Source of the DNA: Terfezia claveryi
Taxonomy: Eukaryota; Ascomycota; Pezizomycetes; Pezizales; Pezizaceae
DNA length: 38,812 bases
Assembly: GCA_015179025.1 (NCBI GenBank)
Contig: WHUX01000353.1
Location: forward strand, 1 to 38,812
Direction: 5' to 3'
Shown: piece after piece, positions 1-8,250 of the stretch
Layout: each line of letters begins with the position of its first letter
Numbering within the stretch: position 1 is the first letter of the stretch
Position numbers and translations under genes: made by a program
The notes under the pieces: model-generated
The model's input: the letters and a program-made list of their open reading frames with translations, nothing else
Told to the model about the DNA's origin: nothing
The model's database searches: none

Positions 1-331
1 ATATCCAATACAGGGCCTTGCTTCTCTCCACGTTGGTGCATCTCCCTTGTGCACCTCCTTGTCTCGCCTTGTCTCTGCAGCCCAGCTGCCTCCCTTGATA
101 CACGCAGCAACTGCTTCCGCGTGTCTCGTGTCCCTTGCCCTCTGCCCCTCTTGCCTCTTGCCCTTGCCTCCCATCTCAGCCTCCCCCTGGTCACACACGT
201 AGCGTTCCTACGTGTGTCTTACCCTAGCCTTTCCCCAGATCACACACGTAGCGCTCCTACGTGTGCGATTGCCCTTTGCCACTTCCCCGGCGTACCCCTT
301 GGTCGCCTTGTCCCCCAGAGCCCTCGTTATA
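1..331 (+). repeat. 5' LTR of element A, 3' part only
   Basis: The window starts just downstream of the predicted transcript start (CGTCTTGT), so this is mostly R/U5. It ends in CGTTATA immediately before the primer site. It matches 11850-12180 over exactly 331 bp with no indel. It carries two copies of an inverted repeat, CACACGTAG/CTACGTGTG around a 5-nt loop (at about 193-215 and 242-264), where B's LTR has one. Confidence 0.9.
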
Positions 332-342
332 CTACGTTGGAT
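332..342 (+). other. Primer binding site of A (probable self-priming)
   Basis: Two bases (CT) after the LTR end comes ACGTTGGAT (334-342). It is the exact reverse complement of ATCCAACGT, which in the complete LTRs lies about 40 bp downstream of the TATA box, where the RNA should begin. No TGG-led tRNA-type site directly abuts the LTR. This fits Tf1-style self-priming by the 5' end of the element's own RNA. The complementarity is seen; the mechanism is inferred. Confidence 0.65.
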
Positions 343-362
343 CGCTCTGACCAACCGGTATA

Positions 363-1332
363 ATGTCCGAACCAACCCTGTTACCTACCGATAGGTTCCA
401 AGCATGGCGGGAAACCCCAATACCCTCAGACCCAGCCCAGCTGTTGGAATACTACCGAATGGCCATCGATATCTTCACTGCCACCTATAAGATTAGCGAA
501 AAACAAGGAGTGGAGCTCCAGGACACCCAACGAAGACTGAAAGAAGCCGAAGATGAAATCCTCCTTCTCCGAGAATACCTCGCAGACGACCGAGTAACCA
601 TGCGCAATCTCAACCGTGCCCTTGCCGCTGCAACCGCACAGGCACCTGTGACCGCCACGCCCACTAAAACCCAAGACCTTCCCACCCCACCCAAATTTAA
701 CGGCGAACGGGCCCGCCTCAAGGCCTGGAAAAACTCCATCAATATTAAGCTCAACGGAGACGCTGCTAAGTTTCCAACCACCCAGCACAAACTCGCTTAC
801 GTTTACGGCCTACTGGAGGGGAAGGCTCTGGACCAAGTCCAGCCCTATGTTTTGGAAACAGGTATCAAACTAGTGGATATCCCTACCCTATTCGTGATTC
901 TCGACCGAGCGTTTGGAGACCCGGACCCAAAGGGAATGGCCACCCTAGCCCTCCGGGCCCTCCGACAAAGAAACACTGACCTGGCCATCTATGTGGCCGA
1001 ATTCTCTAGGCTAGCTGCGGAGGTCGAATGGAGCGACAAGATCAAACTGGATCAATTCCAGGAAGGCTTCAGTGTGGAACTGAGACAGGCACTTATCAAC
1101 TTCCCAGACGTCCACATCCTTGAAGAATTCATTGATCAGGCCAGCCGATTGGAGCAAAAGATGGCCAGGTTTAGAAACAGCCTTAAGGCCTCCCCTACAA
1201 TAGCACCCCCACGATCGACCTTTTCAGCACCTCGCCCCCAGCCACAGGCCCCTGTAACCCCCCCGAACAAGCCAGCCCACCCTTCTCTCGTGGTGGGTGG
1301 ACCGGCCCCTATGGACTTATCCGCGGGCAGAC
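363..1332 (+). pseudogene. gag: Gag of element A, N-terminal 323 codons (split by B)
   Basis: Gag forms the virus-like particle and binds element RNA. The ATG at 363 follows the leader directly. The open frame begins MSEPTLLPTDRFQAW, has a heptad-rich coiled-coil-like stretch at about residues 50-90 and a Pro/Thr linker, then a capsid region (PTPPKFNGERARLKAW onward) of the Ty3-type gag fold with the YVAEFSRLA helix. It ends in a Pro-rich linker and MDLSAGR, where B's LTR (1333) cuts it. The frame resumes at 7416, giving a 387-residue protein of ordinary chromovirus Gag length. No stop lies within it, unlike the gag genes of B, C, D and E. The extra codons after 1332 are LTR sequence. Confidence 0.9.
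1328..1332. repeat. Target-site duplication of B, left copy (CAGAC)
   Basis: CAGAC stands directly before the TG of B's 5' LTR and again at 7411-7415 directly after its 3' LTR. A 5-bp duplication is the Ty3/gypsy integrase norm and proves B transposed into A's gag. Confidence 0.96.
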
Positions 1333-1362
1333 TGTCACAACCGTCCTTTCCTAGCCAGGTTT

Positions 1363-1392
1363 GAGAGTCGGACGGGATTCCGTCCGACTCTC
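1363..1392. repeat. U3 palindrome of B LTR
   Basis: GAGAGTCGGACGG (1363-1375), a GATT loop, then CCGTCCGACTCTC (1380-1392): a perfect 13-bp stem with a 4-nt loop. It lies about 30 bp inside the LTR. Sister LTRs carry a palindrome of different sequence near this position. Confidence 0.95.
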
Positions 1393-1489
1393 GTTATTGT
1401 TGATTGATATCGTTGTTATTTCTGTTCCCGAGAAAAGGGGTCTCGGGAACCTTATTCCTTCCGGTAGCCTTGGCCAGGAAGGAAGCCTG

Positions 1490-1538
1490 TATATATAGCT
1501 TGCTCTCTCCGCCCTCTCGTTGGATCCCCATCCAACGT
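1490..1538 (+). promoter_or_regulatory. LTR core promoter: TATA box and predicted transcript start
   Basis: TATATATA at 1490-1497. Forty bases from its start is ATCCAACGT (1530-1538), the 3' arm of a perfect hairpin CGTTGGAT-CCCC-ATCCAACG (1518-1537). ATCCAACGT is complementary to the primer site, so the RNA start is predicted at about 1530. The start is inferred, not observed. Confidence 0.6.
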
Positions 1539-1828
1539 CTTGTATATCCAATACAGGGCCTTGCTTCTCTCTACGTTGGTGCATCTCCCTTGTGCACCTC
1601 CTTGTCTCGCCTTGTCTCTGCAGCCCAGCTGCCTCCCTTGATACACGCGGCAACTGCTTCCGCGTATCTCGTGTCCCTTGCCCTCTGCCCCTCTTGCCTC
1701 TTGCCCTTGCCCCCCGTCCCAGCCTTCCCCTAGTCACACACGTAGCGTTCCTACATGTGTCTTGCCCTAGCCTCTGCCTTCTCCCCGGCGTACCCCTTGG
1801 TCACCTTGTTCCCAGAGCCAACGTTACA

Positions 1829-1839
1829 CTACATTGGAT
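1829..1839 (+). other. Primer binding site of B
   Basis: CT spacer then ACATTGGAT (1831-1839). It is the same site as in A and C with one change (ACG to ACA), leaving 8 of 9 positions complementary to ATCCAACGT in its own LTR. The 2-nt spacer equals the two terminal bases integrase usually removes. Confidence 0.6.
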
Positions 1840-1859
1840 CTTTCAGACCAACCGGTACG

Positions 1860-2993
1860 ATGTCCGCGAACATTCCACTACCAACCAATAGATTCGCAGC
1901 CTGGAGGGCGACTCCGATCCCATCAGACCCGACAGAACCATCAGCATACCGACGAACTGTGATCGAGATATTCACAGATACTTATGCTATCGGCGAACAA
2001 CAAGGAGCGGACCTTCAGAAAGCCGAAAGGCGAATCCGAGAAGCTGAAGATGAAATAACCCTCCTCCGAGAAGATGCAGCAGAGGACAGGATAACCATCC
2101 GGAGACTGACTCGCGCTTTGGACCTGACCGATGGTCCAAAAAACCAGAAAACACAAGACCTACCCACCCCGCCCAAGTTTAATGGGGACCGGGGCCGGCT
2201 ATGAGCATGGAAAAACTCTGTGCAGATAAAACTCTCTGGGGACTTGGCGAAGTTCCCCACCGTCCACCACCAGCTCTCATACGTCTATGGCATACTGGAG
2301 GGTAAAGCCATGGACCAAGTACAGCCCTTCGTCAAGGCCACGGGGATTGATCTGGTAGACATTCCAGCACTAATGGCAATCCTGGACCGAGCCTTCGGAG
2401 ACCCGGATCCTAAAGGAACCGCCAGCAGGGCTTTGCGAGACCTCAAGCAAAAACACAACGAACTGTCAGCCTATGTCGCTGAGTTCTTCAGGCTAGCAGC
2501 AGAGCTCAATTGGAATGACGAAGACAAGCTCGATCAGTTCAAAGACGGGCTTACCTTCGAGATGAAAAAGGCTCTGGTTTACTGCCTACCGACCAAGACC
2601 CTGGAGGGACTTATTGAACAAGCTAGCTGGGTGGAACAGCAGACAGCGGCACTCAAAGCCCCCCAAAAGACACTCCCAACCTCGACTCCCCGTACACCAT
2701 TTCTGACAGCATGCACCCAATAACAACAACCCACACCAGTCAACAAGCCTGCACACCCCTCCCTGGTAGCGGGTGGGGCTGCCCCCATGGACCTGTCAGC
2801 AGGTAGACCTCGTCTTACCCCGGAGGAAAGGGACCGTCGCCGCACTCAGGGTTTGTGCATTGCATGCGGAAAGGGGGACCATTTTATCGTGGCATGTCCC
2901 CTCCGCAAAAACCGCTCGATGGCCGCCCACGTCATCTCCGAATCCAGGATTGAAGAGGTGGATGAGTCGGGAAAAGCCCTGTCCCTTGCATAG
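1860..2993 (+). pseudogene. gag: Gag of element B with two in-frame stops
   Basis: Starts at ATG 1860 (MSANIPLPTNRFAAW), collinear with A's Gag, 377 codons. TGA at 2202-2204 replaces a Lys of the RLKAW block, and TAA at 2721-2723 replaces a Gln codon (CAA) in the linker. The rest stays in the same frame to TAG 2991-2993, so there are no indels. The capsid region keeps YVAEFFRLAAEL. The C-terminal zinc knuckle is CIACGKGDHFIVAC (CX2CX4HX4C), the nucleic-acid-binding nucleocapsid motif. The terminal MDLSAGRPRLTPEE corresponds to the point where A is interrupted. Confidence 0.93.
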
Positions 2994-3014
2994 TCACTGA
3001 CACTAGCAAGGGAC
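2969..3014 (+). promoter_or_regulatory. -1 ribosomal frameshift signal between gag and pol of B
   Basis: Slippery heptamer G GGA AAA (2969-2975) lies exactly in register with the gag codons. After a 5-nt spacer comes a stem: GTCCCTTGC (2981-2989) pairs with GCAAGGGAC (3006-3014), and inside it TAGT pairs with ACTA around a 7-nt loop. The gag stop (2991-2993) lies inside the stem. The pol frame is open from 2966, so slippage by -1 produces Gag-Pol. Elements A and C keep the arrangement. Confidence 0.8.
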
Positions 3015-5194
3015 CTATCCTGGGTCATTTGTCTTTGTCGTCTTTCTCTGTTCCTACATCTATGTCTATTGACGAATCTCGCTTGTTTGGCGAGCATATT
3101 GTAGTACCAATAACTGTTAAATTCAATGGTAAAACAGTGGTAACATCAGCTCTCATAGATTGTGGTGCTTCAGGAATAGCCTTCATTGATCAGACCTTTG
3201 TCAGTAAAAATTCGATACCAACAGCCAAGCTAAAGACCCCCCGCCTTCTTGATATCATTGATGGCCGACCTATCTATTCCGGGGCTATTACCGACCTCGC
3301 ATGCCTACCTAGTGCCATTGGAGACCATTCGGAAAGCCTCCCCATGTTTGTAACCAAGCTCAAATACCCCATTGTCCTAGGGATCCCCTGGCTCCGAATG
3401 CAGATGTCTCCGTTAACTTTGGCTCTTACATCTTGAACTTTAACAGCGGGTATTGCGAGAAGCACTGCGGTGTCCTACAGACTGCCGTTAAAGGATTATG
3501 TGCCCTACCACCTCCGATAGAGGATCCTAGCCAGGTGATGGCAGAAACCCCTCCACTAAAACCCCTCGATATCAACTTCATTGGAGTAGGGCCTTTGCTT
3601 ACCTTACCAAAGGCACAAGCTGAAAGCCCATACTCTATCAATCTGCGAAGTTAACCTGGAAATCAATAAGCTGTGGTCCAAGGAAGAATGGAAGTCCATG
3701 GTGCTGGGTGAATACCACCAATTCATTGACTTGTTCTCTGAGAAAGCCACGGAGAAGCTTGCCCCCCATCGACCATACGACCACACAATCCCGCTGGTAG
3801 AAGGTAAGACCCCCCCTTATGGACCTCTCTATGGGATGTCCCAGATGGAACTGGAAGCTCTAAAAAAGTATCTGGAGGAAAACCTCAACAAGAGCTTCAT
3901 TCGCCACAGCTCCTCTCCAGCGGGTGCCCCAGTGCTGTTCGTGAAGAAGTCGGACGGCTCCCTTAGGTTGTGCGTAGATTATCGCGGCCTGAATGAGATT
4001 ATGGTAAAAAACAGGTACCTCTTGCCCCTGATCCAGGAGACATTAGCCAGGCTCTCCAAGGCCAAATGGTTCACCAAATTGGATCTGAGAGGGGCCTACA
4101 ACTTGGTACGAATTGCTAAGGGGGAGGAGTGGAAAACTGCCTTCCGGACGCGATATGGCCATTTTGAGTACAATGTAATGCCCTTCGGCCTAACCAATGC
4201 CCCCGCCTCCTTTCAGCACTTTATCAATGACACTCTGCGGGACTTTCTAGATGTATTCTGCACCGCCTACCTGGACGATATCCTCATCTACTCGGATACT
4301 CTAGCGGAACACAAGATCCACGTCCGACAAGCGCAGGAGAAGCTAGAGCAGGCTGGGCTGTACCTTAAGCCTGAAAAATGCGAATTCCACGTCCAAGAGG
4401 TGAAGTACCTGGGCTTGATCATAACCACGGAAGGTATTAGGATGGACCTCGCCAAAGTTGCTGCAATTCAAGAGTGGGAAACCCCAGCCAATTTGAAGGA
4501 TGTGCAGGCCTTCCTAGGATTTGCCAACTTCTACCGCCGATTTATCCTGGGATACTCAAGAATCGTGGCACCCCTGACGGCCTTGACGAAAACGAAGGTA
4601 GAAGCTGGCTCACACCTGACAAAAAGGGCCTTCCACTGGAATCCAGAAGCCCAATCCGCCTTCCAGAACCTCAAGGAAGCCTTCTGCTCAGCCCCAATCC
4701 TGGCCCATTTTGACCCTGATAGCGAGTGCATCGTGGAAACGGACGCCTCCGACTATATCTCCGCTGGAATCCTGTCCCACTATGTCGATGGAGTCCTCCA
4801 CCCAGTGGCCTATTTCTCCAAAAAGTACTCCCGGCGGAGTGTAATTACGAAATCTATGATAAGGAGTTAATGGCCATTGTGCGAGCATTCAGGAATGGAG
4901 ACCATACCTGGAATCGGCAAAGGGGGTTATCGAGGTCCTCTCTGACCATAAGAACCTAGAGTACTTCACAACCACCAAATTGCTAAATCGCCGACAGGCT
5001 AGGTGGTCGGAATTCCTCTCTCGGTTTAACTTCAAGATAAGGTATCGGCCAGGAAAGGCTGGGGGTAAGCCGGATGCACTGACCAGGAGATCAGGAGATC
5101 TCCCTAAAGGGGGGGATGAAAGGCTGAAGTACCAGAATCAGGTGGTACTGAAACCCGAAAATCTGACCTGGCGGCCAATACCCTTGCGGAAGCT

Positions 5195-5297
5195 GAAGCT
5201 GAGGCTGAGGCTGATGTGGAAGCTGAGGCTGATGCTGATGTTGATGCTGATGCTGATGCTGATGCTGATGTTGATGCTGATGCTGAAGCTGAAGCGA
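5195..5297 (+). repeat. GCTGAT/GCTGAG repeat in pol of B
   Basis: About 100 bp of trinucleotide/hexanucleotide repeat encoding alternating Ala with Glu or Asp in pol, between RNase H and integrase. A (about 9880-9920) and C (about 14915-14970) have shorter versions, so the tract has expanded in B. Confidence 0.9.
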
Positions 5298-6762
5298 ACC
5301 CTGGAGCAGATCTCCTTCTGCGGATACGACTGGCATATACGGAGGACGACCTGGTTAAGGATATAATTACCGCAGTGAGTCTGGATAGCGCCGTCATACC
5401 AAGTTTCCCTAGCCGAGTGCACCACTCAGGACGGCCTCCTATACCACCTAGATCGGCTCTATATACCTGAAGGGGAGCTGCGGATGAGCTATCAAGGAAC
5501 ACCATGATACCCTGGCTGCAGGTCACTCTGGAGTGGCTAAGACATTAGAACTACTAGCTAGACAATACACATGGATCGACCAGCGAAAGGAGGTAGAACA
5601 GTACATACGGAACTGCCATATCTGCAAGCGTGCAAAACTCACTCGTCATGCCCCCTACGGAACCTTGAAGCCCCTGGAGATCCCGGATCGGCCCTGGCAA
5701 CACCTGACCATGGACTTTGTAACTGGGTTGCCGAAGGACTCGGGATTCAATGCCATCCTGATGGTGGTGGTCGGTTGACGAAGATGAGGCATGTTATACC
5801 CTGCCGGGATACCTGCTCCACTCCGGAGTTAGCCAACCTCTACCTCAATAATGTATTCGGATACCATGGCCTCCCTGAATCGATCGTGTCCGACCGTGGC
5901 CCTCAGTTTACCTCAGAATTCTGGCAAGCCTTCTGCGAACTTCTGGGGATCAAAGTTCATCTGTCAACAGCTTACCACCCCCAGACGGACGGCCAATGGA
6001 AAGGATGAATGTGATTATGGAACAGTATCTGCGGGCCTTCGTCAGCTACCAGCAGAACAATTGGGTTTCGTTGCTAGCAACCTGCGAATTTGCCGCCAAC
6101 AACCAGTTCTCCGAGTCACTGAAAATGTCCCCATTCCTGGCCAATTATGGCTGGCACCCTTGGTTGTAGACTCCCTAGCACCTCTGCGCAAGGCCAGGGA
6201 GAATGCCCCAGCCAAGGAGTTCGCCACGCAGATTTCTGAACTCCACTCTACCCTGAAGACTGAGTTGGGTTATGCTCAGGTCAGGCAAGCAGAATATGCC
6301 AACGGGTCTAGGTTACCGGCCCCCAAATACCAACCAGGAGACAAGGTATGGCTCTCTAGCAGACACTTCCGGACAGAACGACCCTCTCGTAAGTTGGATC
6401 ACAAGTTCCTAGGCCCCTATGAGGTGTTAGCAGCTGTGGGCACTCATGCTTACCAGCTGAGGTTTCCCAAGATATCAAGCGCCATCCGGTCGTTCATGTC
6501 TCGGAGATCGAGCCAGCTGCCACGATCCCCTTCCCGGGCAAAAGCACCCCCCACCTCCTCCAGTATGATCGCAGGTGAAGAGGAGTGGGAGGTTGAGGAG
6601 GTACTGGACTCAAGGAAACACTATGGACGAGTTCAGTATAAGGTCAAGTGGTTAGAGGACGAGGAGGCCACTTGGCAACACGCAGAGGACTTAGAGAATG
6701 CGCAGGATTTGGTTACCCTGTTCCACCAGCGATACCCCAGGAAGCCTCGCCCAGTCGACTGA

Positions 6763-6914
6763 GGTCGTGACTTTCTTCTTGTTGTTGTTTATGTTCTTGT
6801 TGTTCGAGTTGGGGTTTTTGTCCTTACCTTATTGTTGTTGTTTCCTGTGTTGATTTTGCCGGTTATCGTGCCCAGGCCTCCTAGTCGTGGAGCTCCGAGC
6901 CTAAAGGGGGATAG
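6763..6914 (+). other. 3' untranslated region and polypurine tract of B
   Basis: After the pol stop there are about 150 bp rich in TTG/GTT, then AAAGGGGGATAG directly before the TG of the 3' LTR. The purine run is the expected RNase-H-resistant plus-strand primer. Confidence 0.85.
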
Positions 6915-7410
6915 TGTCACAACCGTCCTTTCCTAGCCAGGTTTGAGAGTCGGACGGGATTCCGTCCGACTCATGTTATTGTTGATTAATATCGTTGTTA
7001 TCTCTGTTCCCGAGATAAGGGGTCTCGGGAACCTTATTCCTTCCGGTGGCCTTGGCCAGGAAGGAAGCCTGTATATATAGCTTGCTCTCTCCGCCCTCTC
7101 GTTGGATCCCCATCCAACATCTTGTATATCCAATACAGGGCCTTACTTCTCTCCACGTTGGTGCATCTCCCTTGTGCACCTCCTTGTCTAACCTTGTCTC
7201 TGCAGCCCAGCTGCCTCCCTTGACACACGCGGCAACTGCTTCCACGTGTCTCGTGTCCCTTGCCCTCTGCCCCTCTTGCCTCTTGCCCTTGCCCCCCGTC
7301 CCAGCCTTCCCCTAGTCACACACGTAGCATTCCTACGTGTGTCTTGCCCTAGCCTCTGCCTTCTCCCCGGCGTACCCCTTGGTCGCCTTGTTCCCAGAGC
7401 CCATGTTACA
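6915..7410 (+). repeat. 3' LTR of element B (496 bp)
   Basis: Same length as the 5' LTR, TGTCACAACC to CATGTTACA, followed by the second CAGAC at 7411-7415. By eye it differs from the 5' LTR at roughly 20 positions. Several changes break one arm of a hairpin in one copy only, for example the CAT change at 1755 that is CGT here. Confidence 0.96.
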
Positions 7411-7415
7411 CAGAC

Positions 7416-7609
7416 CCCGCCTGACCCAAGAAGAGAGGGAACGCCACCGGAATAATGGGCTATGCATAGCCTGTGGGAAGGCCGACCACTTCATCGCGGC
7501 TTGCCCCCTTCGAAACAATCGCTCCCTCGCCATCCACGATATCTCCGATACCCCAGTGCCCAGGATTGAGGAGCTTGACGAGTCGGGAAAAGCTCTGTCC
7601 CTTACCTAG
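7416..7609 (+). pseudogene. gag: Gag of element A, C-terminal zinc-knuckle part
   Basis: Resumes exactly after B's right target duplication: PRLTQEERERHRNNGL, then CIACGKADHFIAAC, a CX2CX4HX4C nucleocapsid zinc knuckle that binds element RNA, then ELDESGKALSLT and stop TAG 7607-7609. Joined to 363-1332 it completes a 387-codon gag with no internal stop. The last 31 bases overlap the pol frame, and the stop lies in the stem of the frameshift signal. Confidence 0.92.
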
Positions 7610-7630
7610 TTACTGACACTAGCAAGGGAC
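7585..7630 (+). promoter_or_regulatory. -1 ribosomal frameshift signal between gag and pol of A
   Basis: G GGA AAA at 7585-7591 in gag register, 5-nt spacer, then GTCCCTT (7597-7603) pairing with AAGGGAC (7624-7630). Inside, CTAGT (7606-7610) pairs with ACTAG (7618-7622) around TACTGAC. The pol frame opens at 7579. Spacer length and loop size match B although the inner stem sequence differs. Confidence 0.8.
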
Positions 7631-8179
7631 CTGCCCCAGGCCATTTGTCTTTGTCTGCATTTTCTATTTCTTCTGCTGTTGACGAATCTCGCTTGTTCAG
7701 CGAGCATTTTGTTGTATCTATCTCCCTTAATATCAATGATAGAACAATCACCACGTCAGCCCTTATAGATTGCGGAGCTTCAGGAATTGCCTTCATTGAC
7801 CAGGCCTTTGTCAGTAAATTCTCCATACCCACGTCAAAGCTAAAAACCCCCCGTGTTCTGGATGTCATCGACAGTCGACCCATCTCCTCCGGGGATATCA
7901 CCGATATCGCGTGCGTGCCTGTCCTAGTCGGGGATCACTCCGAAGCCCTCCCGATGTTTGTGACTAAGCTCAAATACCCGATTGTGCTCGGAATTTCGTG
8001 GCTAAGAATGCACGATGTATTGGTCAGCTTCAGCTCTTATACCCTGCAGTTCAACAGCCAGTTATGCAAAAAACACTGCGGGAATCCGAAGGCCACCATT
8101 ACTAGGCTGTGTGCCTTGCTACCCCCGGTAACCTACCCGACCCAAGTGGTGCACCTGCCTGCGCACCTTGATACCAATT

Positions 8180-8250
8180 CCCCTGTTACCCCTGTTCCCC
8201 CTGTTCCCCCTGTTTCCCCTGTTCCCCCTGTTTCCCCTGTCCTCTCTGTC
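8180..8250 (+). repeat. CCCCCTGTT 9-bp repeat in pol linker of A
   Basis: About seven imperfect 9-bp units encode a Pro-Pro-Val/Ser-Pro-Val run between protease and RT. C has a shorter run (PPVPPVPP) and B lacks it, so the linker length is polymorphic within the family. Confidence 0.85.

Larger units (their letters stand above)
1333..1828 (+). repeat. 5' LTR of element B (496 bp)
   Basis: Begins TGTCACAACC and ends ACGTTACA. U3 holds a perfect 13-bp-stem palindrome (1363-1392) and a TATA box (1490-1497). R/U5 holds further short inverted repeats at 1427-1447, 1457-1482, 1518-1537, 1541-1555, 1578-1598, 1620-1632, 1645-1665 and 1737-1759. Apart from the promoter signals the LTR is a chain of hairpins. 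Confidence 0.96.
2966..6762 (+). pseudogene. pol: Pol of element B: protease, RT, RNase H, integrase, chromodomain; multiply frameshifted
   Basis: Reached from gag by -1 frameshifting. Protease at about 3029-3410 with ALIDCGASG; RT from about 3698 with intact YLDD at 4268-4279 and MPFGLTNAP; RNase H with ETDASDY and DALTRRSGD; Ala-Asp repeat linker at about 5195-5297; integrase with zinc finger (NCHICKRAK), [16 protein letters not shown] and GPY (LGPYEVLAA); C-terminal chromodomain from about 6588 (EWEVEEVLDSRKHYGR, QYKVKWLEDEEATW). Compared with A and C, single bases are missing near 3403, 3591, 3611, 4829, 4889, 5165, 5769 and 5998, with further shifts near 5490 and 6130-6580, so pieces lie in three frames. 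Positions of the lost bases are approximate. Confidence 0.92.
1333..7410 (+). mobile_element. Complete Ty3/gypsy chromovirus B nested in gag of A
   Basis: A 6078-bp element with 496-bp LTRs at both ends (1333-1828 and 6915-7410), a primer site, gag, frameshift signal, pol with chromodomain, polypurine tract and CAGAC target duplications. By eye its two LTRs differ at roughly 20 of 496 positions, mostly transitions, with no indel. It belongs to the same family as A and C but has a shorter LTR. Gag has two in-frame stops and pol has several 1-nt deletions relative to A and C. It could be mobilised only by proteins from another copy, if at all. Confidence 0.97.

Noticed and set aside
426..790. 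Minus-strand ORFs under gag of A
   Set aside because: Antisense shadows of a GC-rich coding gag, not conserved in B or C.
5091..5526. Minus-strand Ser-Ala or Gln-His repeat ORFs
   Set aside because: They are the complementary strand of the GCTGAT tract of pol; repeats keep all frames open.
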